Shown piece after piece: positions 50,828 through 61,223 of a stretch of DNA of 64,000 nt. Positions within the stretch are counted from its first letter, which is position 1. Each line of letters starts with the position of its first letter. A model generated the notes under the pieces. That model worked only from the letters and a program-made list of their open reading frames with translations. It did not search any database and was not told the origin of the DNA. The translations under genes and the position numbers were made by a program. This DNA is from JAWKWA01 sp041397765 (lineage in GTDB: Bacteria; Pseudomonadota; Alphaproteobacteria; Rhizobiales; Hyphomicrobiaceae). Location: assembly GCA_041397765.1 (NCBI GenBank), contig JAWKWA010000019.1, positions 11,838-75,837 of the forward strand, read 5' to 3'.

Positions 50828-53800
50828 ATGGTGCAGGACCGCAGCAGGGGTGAGCGACGGGGCGAGGAGGCCGTGCGACGGCAGCTTCCGCCGACCGGCG
50901 AGGCCAAGGCCACCGCCCTGCCCGGCTCCGAGCCGAAATCCCCGCGCGCGCCCGTCCCGCCGAGCCGCCGCGCCGCGGCTGGCCCCGCCGCGCTGCCGGA
51001 CCGGCCCGCGACAGCATCGCCGCCAACGATGATTCGCCCTCGATCGGCGGCCTCATATACGCGCTCAATCAGAAACCCTCCAACGAGCCCTTCCGCACCG
51101 CGACCATCGCCTCGGCCGTCTGGTGCGCCGTCAGCATCGTGCTCGGCTGGAGCGCTGCTCGCCCCAGAGATCGCCGCTGCCCCGAGCTGGAGGGCGTTGT
51201 TCGCCAAGCCCACCACATCATGGCGACACTGGCGACCATCATCGTGCCGGTCATATTTTCTGGTTCCTCGGCTATCTCGCTTGGCGCGCCGAGGCGATGC
51301 GGCTGATGTCCTCGGCCATGGCGGAGGTCGCCGTGCGGCTCGCCGAGCCCGACCGGCTCGCCGAGCAGCAGATCGCCTCTCTCGGCCAGTCGGTCCGCCG
51401 CCAGGTCTCGGCGATGAACGACGCCATCTCGCGGGCGATCGGCCGGGCCGGCGAGCTGGAGGCGCTGGTCCACAACGAGGTCGCCGCGCTCGAGCGTTCC
51501 TATGGCGAGAACGAGAGCCGTATCCGCAGCCTGATCGACGAGCTGGCGAGCGGCCCGCGATGCCCTGGAGAACAACAGCGGCCGCGTGTCGGAGACCTTG
51601 CGGGGCATCGGCACGCAGGTCACCCGCGACATCGCCGTGGCGAGCGATCAGGCCGCCCGCCAGCTCCTGCAGGCGACGAGCGGCATCGCCAACCAGATCG
51701 GCCGCTCGAGCGAGGAGGCCGCCGACCTGCTCACCGAGAAGGGCAACTCGCTGTTCTCCTCGCTGAGCGTGATGAACCAACGGATCGCCATCGAGGTGCC
51801 CTCGCTGATCGAGAAGCTGGGCTCCGAGCAGACGCGACTGACCCGCATCGTCGAGGGCGCGGCGAAGAACCTCGCCGCCCTCGAGAGCGTGCTGTCGGAG
51901 CGGACGGGCGACTCAGACCCAGCTCGGCGAGCGCACCGGCCATCTCCAGGTCGTGCTCGAGGACTATACGCGCGCCGTCGACTCGACCATGGCCGAGCAT
52001 ACCGAGGCGCTCGAATCGAGCATCGCCATGCGCACCCGCTCGCTCAGCGAGCGGCTGAAATCCTTCGAGCAGAGCTTCGTCGAGACCGCCGGCCATGTCG
52101 ACCGGTCGGTCAGCGAGAATGCCCGCCTGCTCGACGAGGCCTTCACCGACAAGGCAAGGCCTGGGCAGGCGCTGGCCGACCAGCTCTCCAATCATCGACC
52201 GCCCGACCGCCCATATGGGCGCCCTCGACCAGGCGCTGATCGAGCGCACGACGGCGATCGACCAGGCCTTCTCGGAGCGTCTGCAGCGGCTTGAGGATGG
52301 GCTTGGTCGCGGCACTGCCATGCTCGACCACGCCGTCGCCGACCGCACCAATGCCCTGCGCCACGCCATGGAGATCCATTCCCGCAATCTGACGGACGCG
52401 CTCGGCAAGCAGGCCTCCCATCTCGACGATACGGTGGTGCGTGGCATCGAGGCCGTGCGGCGCACCTCCGAGACGATCACCGACCAGTCGATGAAGACCA
52501 TCGGCGGGCTGTCGATGCAGACCAAACTCTTGAAAGAGGTGTCCGAGCAGCTTCTCGACCAGATCCAGAGCCTGACCGACCGCTTCGAGACGCAGGGCCG
52601 CAACATCATGCAGGTGGCCGGCACGCTGGAGAAGTCGCAGACCCGAATCGGCTCGCATCTGGAGACCCGTCATGCCGAGCTCGAGCGGCTGCGGGCCGAG
52701 ACCGAGAGTCAGGCCGAGCGGGCCTTCTCCGATCTGAAACAGCGCTATCAGTCGGTCACCCGCGACGTCAGCGAGCAGCTCGCGACGCTGTCCAGGACGA
52801 TGTCGCTGACCACCGCCGATGTCGAGGAGCGGGCCCGGCAGGCAGCGCGCGAGTTCGAGCGCACCCGCTCGCAGCTCGAGGCGCAGTCGCGCCAGCTTCC
52901 CGGCGCCGCCCGCGAGAGCGCGGAGGCGGTGCGCCGGACCCTGCAGGACCAGTTCAAGGCCCTCGAGCGGCTTTCAGAGCGCTCGCTCGCGACCAGAAAT
53001 CCATGCGCGATGTAACGCCGCCCGATCGCGGTCTTCCCGGCGGCGTAGCCGGTGCGCCCGCGACCGATCGCTCCGTCCCGCCGACCGGGCGGCCGCAATC
53101 GGGCATGGGCGCGGCGCCGTTCCGCGCCGGCCAGCCGACCTCCGGGCCCATGCAGGAGCCGGTGAGAACGGCCGGACCGATGCGCACCGAGACGCCGACC
53201 GGGCGGCCGATGCAGGGCTTCGCCGGCCCCTCGACCGGCAACGGCCATGGCACGGGCGCCGTCGCGGGACGTGGCCGGCCGGGCGAGACCGGTCCCTTCG
53301 GCGGTGCCGGCAGCACGGCCTCGCCCGATCCCTTCGGCACCCTGCGCGAGAGCTGGTCGCTCGGCGATCTCCTCGCCCGGGCCTCGCGCGAGGACGATGA
53401 CGATATCGACGCCGCCCGCGAGGAGGCCGGCCATCAGCCGCCGCCGGTGGCGGCAGGCCGCGCCACGCCGCAGGAAGCACCGACGAGCGCCGCGCATCAG
53501 GAGCCGATCAGCCTCGACACGATGGCCCAGGCGATCGACAGCGACACGGCCGCGGTGGTGTGGAGCCGCTATCGCAACGGCGAGCGCGGTCTGTTCAGCC
53601 GCGACATCTACACCCGTCAGGGCCAGACGACCTTCGACGAGATCAGCCGCCGGATCAGGACCGATGCCGGTTTCCGCGAGATGTCGGAGCGCTATCTCGC
53701 CGATTTCGAGCGCCTCCTACGGGATTCCGAGCAGAAGGATCCCTCGGGCATGCTGGTCCAGAACCACCTCGTCGCCGCCACCGGCCGCGTCTACCTCCTG

Positions 53801-53830
53801 CTCGCCCATGCCAGCGGCCGCCTCGCCTGA
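50828..53830 (+). pseudogene. Growth-pole-ring (GPR)/kinesin-like large coiled-coil protein, many indels
   Basis: From ATG 50828 to the stop at 53830, at least eight frame changes (near 50995, 51165, 51212, 51252, 51560, 51905, 52165-52200 and 52990) split one protein of about 1,000 residues. Order: a disordered start, DDSPSIGGLIYALNQKPS, two membrane segments (about VWCAVSIVLGW and VIFFWFLGYLAW), then RAEAMRLMSSAMAEVAVRL and VHNEVAALERSYGENESRIR, a long amphipathic helical region of 33-residue-like repeats with many TLSERL/ALIERT segments, a Gly/Pro linker, and a conserved end TTFDEISRRIRTDAGFREMSERYLADFERLL. This is the layout of the Rhizobiales GPR/kinesin-like family involved in polar growth. 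Agrobacterium GPR is about twice as long. Confidence 0.78.
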
Positions 53831-54135
53831 TCAGGGCACGCCTGAGCAGAACAAGGGCCGGCGGCTCTGCACCATCGCGCAGTCTCCGTCACCCGGCGCT
53901 GATCGGCCACTCCCGACCGACATGCCAACACCGGCCAACATGAAGACCGACGAGATCACGCGTTTGATCACGATCGATCCCGACTGACGCCCACGCAGCC
54001 ACCCCACCCCATCCACACCCCGCCCCGGTGCGCGCGGCCGAGTTGCATTGCCCCTCCGGGCCCTCTCGGCTACACCCTTTGCCGGTCGCGCGCGGGCGGG
54101 AGATCCGCTCGGCCGCGCAGAGCGTTGGGAGCCCC
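53831..54135. other. Intergenic region upstream of uvrA
   Basis: 305 bp without a credible gene; short frames are shadows. An SOS box (LexA) would be expected for uvrA in alphaproteobacteria (GTTC-N7-GTTC), but I could not find a convincing one. Confidence 0.4.
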
Positions 54136-57100
54136 ATGAGCACCAAGTCGATCACCATCCGCGGCGCCCGCGAGCACAATCTGAAGAATGTCGATCTCTC
54201 GATCCCGCGGGACGCGCTCATCGTGTTCACCGGGCTTTCGGGATCGGGCAAGTCCTCGCTCGCCTTCGATACGATCTATGCGGAGGGCCAGCGGCGCTAC
54301 GTCGAGAGCCTGTCGGCCTATGCCCGGCAGTTCCTCGAGATGATGCAGAAGCCCGACGTCGACCTCATCGAGGGCCTGTCGCCGGCGATCTCGATCGAGC
54401 AGAAAACGACCAGCCGCAATCCGCGCTCGACCGTCGGCACCGTCACCGAGATCTACGACTACATGCGCCTCCTGTTCGCGCGGGCGGGCGTGCCCTATTC
54501 GCCCGCCACCGGCCTGCCGATCGAGAGCCAGACCGTCACGCAGATGGTCGACCGCATCCTGGCGCTGCCCGAGGGCACGCGGCTCTACCTGCTCGCCCCG
54601 GTGGTGCGCGGCCGCAAGGGCGAGTACAGGAAGGAGCTCGCCGAATGGCAGAAGAAGGGCTTCCAGCGCGTCAAGATCAACGGCGCGTTCCACGAGATCG
54701 CCGACGCCCCGAAGCTCGACAAGAAGTACAAGCACGACATCGACGTGGTGGTCGACCGCATAGTCGTTCGTGGTGACATCGCGGCGCGTCTCGCCGATTC
54801 GCTGGAGACGGCGCTCGCCCTGTCGGACGGTCTGGCGCTGGCGGAGCTCGCCGACAAGCCGCTGCCCAAGGCCGATCAGGAGGGCGCCAACAAGTCGAAG
54901 AACGAGACGCACGAGCGCATCCTGTTCTCCTCGCGCTTTGCATGTCCCGTCTCGGGCTTCACCATCGACGAGATCGAGCCGCGGCTGTTCTCCTTCAACA
55001 ATCCGTTCGGCGCCTGCCCGAGCTGCGACGGCCTCGGCACCGAATTGCGCTTCGAGCCCGACCTCGTCGTCCCCGAGCCCGACCGCTCGCTCGCCGACGG
55101 CGCGATCCTGCCCTGGGCCCGCACCGGCGCCTCCTCGCCCTACTACGCCCAGACGCTGGAAGCGATCTGCCGGCACTTCAAGGTGTCGATGCGCACGCCC
55201 TTCGAGGAGCTGCCCGAGCATGTCCGCGAGGTCATCCTCAACGGCTCGGGCGAGGAGGAGATCACCTTCGTCTATGACGACGGCGTCCGGCGCTACAAGA
55301 CGCAGAAGCCGTTCGAGGGGGTCGTCAGGAACATCGAGCGGCGCTGGCGCGAGACGGATTCGGCCTGGGTGCGCGAGGAGCTCGGGCGCTTCCAGTCCGA
55401 CCACCCCTGCGAGGCCTGCCATGGCGCGCGACTGAAGCCGCAGGCGCTCGCCGTCAAGGTCGGCGGGCTCACCATCTCGGAGGTCGCGGAAATGTCGATC
55501 CGCGCCGCCGACGACTGGTTCACCGGCCTGCCGGAGATGCTCAACGACAAGCAGCGCGAGATCGCGGCGCGGGTGCTGAAGGAGATCCGCGAGCGGCTGC
55601 GCTTTCTCAACGATGTCGGGCTCGACTATCTGACGCTGTCGCGCAACTCGGGAACCCTGTCGGGCGGCGAGAGCCAGCGCATCCGCCTCGCCTCGCAGAT
55701 CGGCTCGGGGCTGACGGGCGTGCTCTATGTGCTCGACGAGCCCTCGATCGGCCTCCACCAGCGCGACAATGCCCGGCTGTTGGAGACGTTGAAGCACCTG
55801 CGCGACATCGGCAACACCGTGCTCGTCGTCGAGCACGACGAGGATGCCATCCTCGCCGCCGACCATCTCGTCGACATCGGGCCGGGCGCCGGCATCCATG
55901 GCGGCGAGATCATCGCCTCGGGTACGCCTGACGACATCATGGCCGAGCCGCGCAGCCTGACCGGGCGCTATCTGTCGGGCGCGCTCGAGGTGCCGGTGCC
56001 GAGGAACCGTCGCCGGGCGCAGAAGGGCAAGGCGCTGCGCGTCGTCGGCGCGACCGGCAACAACCTGAAGAACGTGACGGCGGAGGTGCCGCTCGGCCTG
56101 CTCACCTGCATTACCGGCGTGTCGGGCGGAGGCAAGTCGACGCTGCTGATCGACACGCTCTATCGCGCCTGCGCGCGCCGGCTGAACGGAGCCCGCGAGC
56201 ACGCCGCGCCGCATCAGTCGATCGAGGGGCTCGAGCATCTCGACAAGATCATCGACATCGACCAGTCGCCGATCGGGCGCACGCCGCGCTCCAACCCCGC
56301 GACCTATACCGGCGCCTTCACGCCGATCCGCGAGTGGTTCGCCGGATTGCCGGAGGCGAAGGCGCGCGGCTACCAGCCCGGCCGCTTCTCCTTCAACGTC
56401 AAGGGCGGCCGCTGCGAAGCCTGCCAGGGCGACGGCGTCATCAAGATCGAGATGCACTTCCTGCCCGACGTCTACGTCACCTGCGACCAGTGCAAGGGCC
56501 ATCGCTACAATCGCGAGACGCTCGACGTGCACTTCAAGGGCAAGTCGATCGCCGACGTGCTGGAAATGACGGTCGAGGAGGGCGCGGAGTTCTTCAAGGC
56601 GGTGCCGGCAATCCGCGAGAAGCTCGAGACGCTGGCCCGCGTCGGCCTCGGCTACATCAAGATCGGCCAGCAGGCGACCACCTTGTCGGGCGGCGAGGCG
56701 CAGCGCATCAAGCTCGCCAAGGAGCTGTCGAAGCGGGCGACCGGGCGCACCATCTACATTCTCGACGAGCCGACCACGGGCCTCCACTTCCACGATGTCG
56801 CGAAGCTGCTCGAGGTGCTGCACGAGCTCGCCGATGCCGGCAACACCGTGGTGGTGATCGAGCACAATCTCGAGGTCATCAAGACCGCCGACTGGCTGAT
56901 CGATCTCGGACCGGAGGGCGGCGACGGCGGCGGACGGATCGTCGCGGAAGGCACGCCCGAGGACGTGGCGAAGGTGAAGGACAGCTACACGGGCCAGTTC
57001 CTGAAAGAGCTGCTCGGCCGGCGCGCCCGAGGACAGGCGACACAGCAGACCCGGCCGGTGCCGAAGGGCCGCACCACCAAGGCGGCGGCCGCCGAGACCG

Positions 57101-57162
57101 TGCGCGGCCAGGTGCGAAAGGGTGCCGTGAAGAGCGGCCCCCACAAGAAGCCGAAGCGGTGA
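54136..57162 (+). CDS. uvrA: Excinuclease ABC subunit A
   Basis: 1,008 residues from ATG 54136 after TGGGAG, 36 codons inside the longest open frame. Two ABC ATPase modules: FTGLSGSGKSSLAFDTIYAEGQRRYVESLSAY and CITGVSGGGKSTLLIDTLY (Walker A), NSGTLSGGESQRIRLASQIG and TTLSGGEAQRIKLAKEL (signatures), and YILDEPTTGLHFHD. The zinc fingers read CPVSGFTI...CPSCDGLG (second Cys replaced by Ser, common in this group as I recall) and CEACQGDG...CDQCKGHRYN. It recognises bulky DNA lesions with UvrB in nucleotide excision repair. The frame is intact over 3 kb, in contrast to the broken gene before it. Confidence 0.96.
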   Translation: MSTKSITIRGAREHNLKNVDLSIPRDALIVFTGLSGSGKSSLAFDTIYAEGQRRYVESLSAYARQFLEMMQKPDVDLIEGLSPAISIEQKTTSRNPRSTVGTVTEIYDYMRLLFARAGVPYSPATGLPIESQTVTQMVDRILALPEGTRLYLLAPVVRGRKGEYRKELAEWQKKGFQRVKINGAFHEIADAPKLDKKYKHDIDVVVDRIVVRGDIAARLADSLETALALSDGLALAELADKPLPKADQEGANKSKNETHERILFSSRFACPVSGFTIDEIEPRLFSFNNPFGACPSCDGLGTELRFEPDLVVPEPDRSLADGAILPWARTGASSPYYAQTLEAICRHFKVSMRTPFEELPEHVREVILNGSGEEEITFVYDDGVRRYKTQKPFEGVVRNIERRWRETDSAWVREELGRFQSDHPCEACHGARLKPQALAVKVGGLTISEVAEMSIRAADDWFTGLPEMLNDKQREIAARVLKEIRERLRFLNDVGLDYLTLSRNSGTLSGGESQRIRLASQIGSGLTGVLYVLDEPSIGLHQRDNARLLETLKHLRDIGNTVLVVEHDEDAILAADHLVDIGPGAGIHGGEIIASGTPDDIMAEPRSLTGRYLSGALEVPVPRNRRRAQKGKALRVVGATGNNLKNVTAEVPLGLLTCITGVSGGGKSTLLIDTLYRACARRLNGAREHAAPHQSIEGLEHLDKIIDIDQSPIGRTPRSNPATYTGAFTPIREWFAGLPEAKARGYQPGRFSFNVKGGRCEACQGDGVIKIEMHFLPDVYVTCDQCKGHRYNRETLDVHFKGKSIADVLEMTVEEGAEFFKAVPAIREKLETLARVGLGYIKIGQQATTLSGGEAQRIKLAKELSKRATGRTIYILDEPTTGLHFHDVAKLLEVLHELADAGNTVVVIEHNLEVIKTADWLIDLGPEGGDGGGRIVAEGTPEDVAKVKDSYTGQFLKELLGRRARGQATQQTRPVPKGRTTKAAAAETVRGQVRKGAVKSGPHKKPKR

Positions 57163-57208
57163 AGCCGGTCGCCAAGGGACTTGGGTCGGCAGCGACGGAG
57201 GCGCGTTC

Positions 57209-59263
57209 ATGACGAGTGCGGCTGGCGGCTATCCCCATCTCTTCCAGCCGCTGCAGATCAAGACCGTGCGGCTGCGCAACCGGATCGTCAGCACCAGCCA
57301 CGCCCCCGGCTATGCGGCGGGCGGCGTGATCGGCGAGCGCTACATGCGCTATCACGAGGAGAAGGCGAAGGGCGGCGTCGGCCTCACCCAGCTCGGCGGC
57401 GCCACCGCCGTTTCGGCCGAGAACTCCAACTATTACGGACAGATCGACGGCTCGAGCGATGCCGTCGTCCCGCATTATCGCCGCATCGCCGAGACACTGC
57501 ACCGCCATGGCGCGGCCTGCACCGTGCAGCTCACCCATGGCGGGCGGCGCGAGCGCTTCGACAAGCGCAACTGGCTGCCGGCCTTCGCACCCTCCTGCCT
57601 CAGGGAGGGCACGCACGCCGCCTATCCCGCCGTCATCGAGGATCACCACATGGCGCGCATCCGCCGCGACTTCGCCGCAGCCGCGCGACGGGCGCGTGAC
57701 GGCGATCTCGACGGCGTGGAAATCTCGTGCCAGGCCGGCACGCTGATCGAGCAGTTCTGGTCGCCGGCGATGAACACGCGCACCGACGGCTATGGCGGTT
57801 CGCTCGCCAATCGCATGCGCTTCGGCCTCGAGGTGCTGGAAGGGGTGCGCAAGGCGGTCGGCGACGACTACATGGTCGGCATCCGCATGCCGGGCGACGA
57901 GCTCATGAAGGAGGGGCTCAGCCAGGACGACTGCATCGCGATTGCCCGTACCTATGCCGCAAGCGGCCTCATCGACTTCATCAGCGTGGTCGGCGGCCAG
58001 GACACCAATCTGAAGAGCGAGGCGCGCATCTGGCCGACCATGTGGGTGCCCTCGGCCGCCTATCTCGGCCTCGCCCATGCCATCAAGCGCGAGGTCGGCG
58101 TCGCCATCCTCCATGCGACGCGCATCGCCGATGCGGCGACCGCCGAGCACGCGCTGCGCGAGGGCCTCGTCGACATGGTCGGCATGACGCGCGCGATGCT
58201 GGCGGACCCGCACCTCGCGCGGAAGCTCGCCGAGGGCCGGGAGAGCGAGATCCGCCCGTGCGTCGGCTCGGGCTATTGCGTCGACCGCGTCACGCGCGGG
58301 CTCGATGCGCTGTGCATGCACAATGTCGCGACCGGTCGCGAGACGAGCCTGCCGCACGAGGTGCCACGATCAGGGACCACGCGACAGAAGGTCGTGGTGG
58401 TCGGTGGCGGCCCCGGCGGGCTCGAGGCCGCCCGTGTGGCGGCGGCGCGCGGACACGAGGTCACGCTCTTCGAGGCCGGCCCCGCGCTTGGCGGACAGGT
58501 GCTCATCGCCGCGCGCGCGCCCTGGCGGCGCGAGATCATCGGCTTCGTCGGCTGGCTCGGCGAGGAAGTGCAGCGTCTCGGCGCGCGCGTCGAGACGGGT
58601 CGGCTGGCGGAGGCGGGCGATGTGCTCGCGGAACACCCGGACGTGGTGATCCTGGCGACGGGCGGACTGCCGCACACCGGCAACTATCAAGGTCACGAGC
58701 TTGCGACCACGAGCTGGGACATGCTCGCGGGCGCCGTCGAGCCCGGTCGTGACGTGCTCGTCTACGACGAGAACGGCGGTGCCGCGGCGCTGTCATGCGC
58801 GCAATATTGCGCGGCAATGGGCGCGCGCGTCACGCTCGCGACCCCGGACCGGGGTCCCGGCGGCGAGCTCGGCGGCACCAATCTCGGCGCCCACATGAAC
58901 GAGCTCTACCGCCTCGGCGTGACGATCCGGCCCGACACCCGTCTCTGCGAGGTGACGCGGCGCGACAACCGGCTGGTCGCCGTGCTCGGCAATACCTATC
59001 GCGAGGATGTCGAACCGGTCGTCTTCGACCAGGTCGTCGCCGACTGCGCGACACTGCCGGCCGACGATCTCTGGCGGGAGCTGAAGCCGCTTTCGGTCAA
59101 TCTCGGCGAAGTCGACCTCGACGCGATGGTCGCGGCGCGGCGGCAGACCATCCGCAGCAATCCGGACGGTCGCTTCGAGATCTATCGCGTCGGCGATGCC
59201 TGGGCCGCGCGCAACATCCATGCCGCCATGCTCGACGCCATGCGGCTCTGCCTGCCGCTCTGA
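57209..59263 (+). CDS. NADH:flavin oxidoreductase/FAD reductase fusion (N-methylproline demethylase-like)
   Basis: 684 residues in two parts. Residues about 8-370: old-yellow-enzyme TIM barrel with LRNRIVSTSHAPGYA, VQLTHGGRR, DGVEISCQAGTLIEQFWSPAMNTRTDGYGGSLANR. Then a 4Fe-4S-type linker RPCVGSGYCVDR...LCMHN, and residues 385-684 a pyridine-nucleotide-dependent FAD domain (VVVVGGGPGGLEAARVAAARGHEV). The linker differs from 2,4-dienoyl-CoA reductase (CxxCxxxC), with Ser at the second ligand, the form I associate with dimethylglycine/N-methylproline demethylases. It likely removes methyl groups from a secondary or tertiary amine. Confidence 0.87.
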   Translation: MTSAAGGYPHLFQPLQIKTVRLRNRIVSTSHAPGYAAGGVIGERYMRYHEEKAKGGVGLTQLGGATAVSAENSNYYGQIDGSSDAVVPHYRRIAETLHRHGAACTVQLTHGGRRERFDKRNWLPAFAPSCLREGTHAAYPAVIEDHHMARIRRDFAAAARRARDGDLDGVEISCQAGTLIEQFWSPAMNTRTDGYGGSLANRMRFGLEVLEGVRKAVGDDYMVGIRMPGDELMKEGLSQDDCIAIARTYAASGLIDFISVVGGQDTNLKSEARIWPTMWVPSAAYLGLAHAIKREVGVAILHATRIADAATAEHALREGLVDMVGMTRAMLADPHLARKLAEGRESEIRPCVGSGYCVDRVTRGLDALCMHNVATGRETSLPHEVPRSGTTRQKVVVVGGGPGGLEAARVAAARGHEVTLFEAGPALGGQVLIAARAPWRREIIGFVGWLGEEVQRLGARVETGRLAEAGDVLAEHPDVVILATGGLPHTGNYQGHELATTSWDMLAGAVEPGRDVLVYDENGGAAALSCAQYCAAMGARVTLATPDRGPGGELGGTNLGAHMNELYRLGVTIRPDTRLCEVTRRDNRLVAVLGNTYREDVEPVVFDQVVADCATLPADDLWRELKPLSVNLGEVDLDAMVAARRQTIRSNPDGRFEIYRVGDAWAARNIHAAMLDAMRLCLPL

Positions 59264-59277
59264 TTCGACGTTCCGGG

Positions 59278-60225
59278 TCAGGCGAGACGCGTGCCGGCGC
59301 CAAGCGCATGGCCACGCAGGAACTCCGCCGTCTCCATCGGCTTCTTGCCCGCCCGCTGCACGAGCAGCGGGCGGATCGCGCCGCCGTCGCCGCAGGCGAT
59401 CGTCATGACGTCGTCGAGCACAGTCCCCGGCAACGCGCCGATCGGGACCGCCCCATCCGCGATCCGCGCGGCGAGAACCTTGACGCGCTCGGGGCCTTTC
59501 GGGCCGGCGATCTCGAGAAAGGCGCCAGGAAAGGGCGAGAGACCGCGGATCAGATCGTTGACCGCCGCGGCCGGTCTCGCCCAGTCGATCCGAGCCTCGG
59601 CCTTGTCGATCTTGGCGGCGTAGGTGACGCCTTCCTCGGCTTGGGGCCGGCAGGCGAGGGTCCCGGCCTCGAGGCGCGCGAGCGCGGCGACCATCAGCGC
59701 CGCCCCTTCGCTCGCAGCCAGATCGTGCAATTCGCCCGCCGTCATGTCCGGCCCGAGCTCGACCGGCACCTCGAGACAGACCGGCCCGGTGTCGAGCCCC
59801 TCGTCCATGCGCATGACCGCGATCGCCGTCTCGCGGTCGCCGGCCATGATGGTGCGTTGGATCGGTGCGGCGCCGCGCCAGCGTGGCAATCGCGAAGGAT
59901 GGAGGTTGAGGCAGCCGTGGCGCGGCGCTTCGAGGATCGGGCGCGGCAGGATGAGGCCATAGGCGACGACGACGGCGACATCGGCGCCGAGCGCGGCGAA
60001 ATCCTGCTGCGCCTCGGCATTGCGCAGCGAGCGCGGCGTGCGCACCGGGATCCCGCGCGTGCTTGCAAGCCCATGCACCGGCGACGGCCGCTCGGCCATG
60101 CCACGGCCGGCCGGCCGCGGCGGCTGGCTATAGACCGCGACGACCTCGTGGCCGGCATCGAGGAGTGCGCGCAAGGTCGGCACGGCGAAATCCGGCGTGC
60201 CCATGAAGGCGGTTCTGAGCGCCAT
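59278..60225 (-). CDS. fmt: Methionyl-tRNA formyltransferase
   Basis: 315 residues. FMGTPDFAVPTLRALLDAGHEVVAVYSQPPRPAGRG is the start of the formyltransferase fold; GCLNLHPSRLPRWRGAAPIQRTIMAGD holds the catalytic Asn and His and EGLDTGPVC the catalytic Asp. The C-terminal OB-like domain follows. It formylates initiator Met-tRNA. It is usually with def; here the gene upstream on the same strand (22 bp) is a nitrilase-family hydrolase, and def is not in the window. Confidence 0.95.
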   Translation of the reverse strand: MALRTAFMGTPDFAVPTLRALLDAGHEVVAVYSQPPRPAGRGMAERPSPVHGLASTRGIPVRTPRSLRNAEAQQDFAALGADVAVVVAYGLILPRPILEAPRHGCLNLHPSRLPRWRGAAPIQRTIMAGDRETAIAVMRMDEGLDTGPVCLEVPVELGPDMTAGELHDLAASEGAALMVAALARLEAGTLACRPQAEEGVTYAAKIDKAEARIDWARPAAAVNDLIRGLSPFPGAFLEIAGPKGPERVKVLAARIADGAVPIGALPGTVLDDVMTIACGDGGAIRPLLVQRAGKKPMETAEFLRGHALGAGTRLA

Positions 60226-60247
60226 GTCGCTATACCCGCTTCCCGCC

Positions 60248-61156
60248 TCACGCCGATGCGGGGGTGACCCTCACATGCGCCCCGTTCCAGGCGCCGGGCC
60301 AGACCTCGGCCGCGCCCTCGCGCAGGCGGCGGATGGCGGCGACCGGCACGTCGCGCGCGATCAGGAAGGGCCCGTCGTCGGTCGCCTCGCCGACCGGGCC
60401 GGCGGTCTCGCCGTGGATGCCGGTGTAGCCGAGCTCGGCCTCGCAGGGCACATAGACGGCTGCACCCGACACATTGGTCGGATTTTGCGTCGAGCCGGGC
60501 GCCGAGCCGATGCAGCCGGTGACGGCGACGGTGGTCATCAGCTCGATCGCGCGCGCCTTGGCACAACCGAACACCCGCGAATAGCCCGACAGCATGGCCG
60601 TCATCGAGGGCACCAGCAGGAGATCGAGATTCTCGGCGCCAAGCGCCGTGGCGAGGGCCGGCATCTCGACATCGAGGCAGATGAGGGTCGCAAGCCTCAG
60701 GCCCTCCCACTCGACGATGCGGATCTCGTCGCCGGTGGCGAGCAGCCAGGTCTGCGGGTCCTTCTCGAACGGCGTCAGCGCGAGCTTGTCCTGGGCAATG
60801 GCACGACCGTCGGGCAACAGCAGCCAGGCGCGGTTGCGGAAACCCTCGCCCTGCGCCCAGGGCATCGAGCCGGCCAGCAGCGCGACGCCGGTGCGGGCGA
60901 CGGCCGCCTTCAACAGCTCGACCGCGGCAGGCGCCTCGCCGGCCATCCAGGCGATCTCGGCATCGGGCGCAAGGCCGTCCGGCTTGAAGGACAGCCACTG
61001 CTCGGAGGCGTATTCGGGCATGACCATCAGCTTCGCCCCGGCCGCCTTGGCCTCGGCGAGCTTGGCCTCGACATGCTCGGCCCAGGCGCCGATGCCGTTC
61101 AACGGCTTGGCGAGGTTGGTCGCCCACAGCGCGAGCGTGATGGTCTCGTTGGGCAT
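60248..61156 (-). CDS. Carbon-nitrogen hydrolase (nitrilase superfamily)
   Basis: 302 residues. The Glu-Lys-Cys triad is present: MVMPEYASEQW (Glu), AQDKLALTPFEKD (Lys), ATLICLDVEMPAL (Cys). The SMPWAQG and IGSAPGSTQNP segments resemble amidase/N-carbamoyl-type members. It would hydrolyse an amide or N-carbamoyl compound, possibly linked to the racemase pseudogene upstream (67 bp). Same strand as fmt, probably one transcript. Substrate not assigned. Confidence 0.86.
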   Translation of the reverse strand: MPNETITLALWATNLAKPLNGIGAWAEHVEAKLAEAKAAGAKLMVMPEYASEQWLSFKPDGLAPDAEIAWMAGEAPAAVELLKAAVARTGVALLAGSMPWAQGEGFRNRAWLLLPDGRAIAQDKLALTPFEKDPQTWLLATGDEIRIVEWEGLRLATLICLDVEMPALATALGAENLDLLLVPSMTAMLSGYSRVFGCAKARAIELMTTVAVTGCIGSAPGSTQNPTNVSGAAVYVPCEAELGYTGIHGETAGPVGEATDDGPFLIARDVPVAAIRRLREGAAEVWPGAWNGAHVRVTPASA

Positions 61157-61223
61157 GGCGTATCGTCCCGTAACGCGGTTGCCAGAGCGGTCGGGGCGTT
61201 ATGACCTGCGTGCCGCGGCCTGG

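Noticed and set aside
54070..57210. A 1,046-codon minus-strand frame opposite uvrA
   Set aside because: Shadow of a strongly conserved gene; composition is GC-driven and no motif is present.
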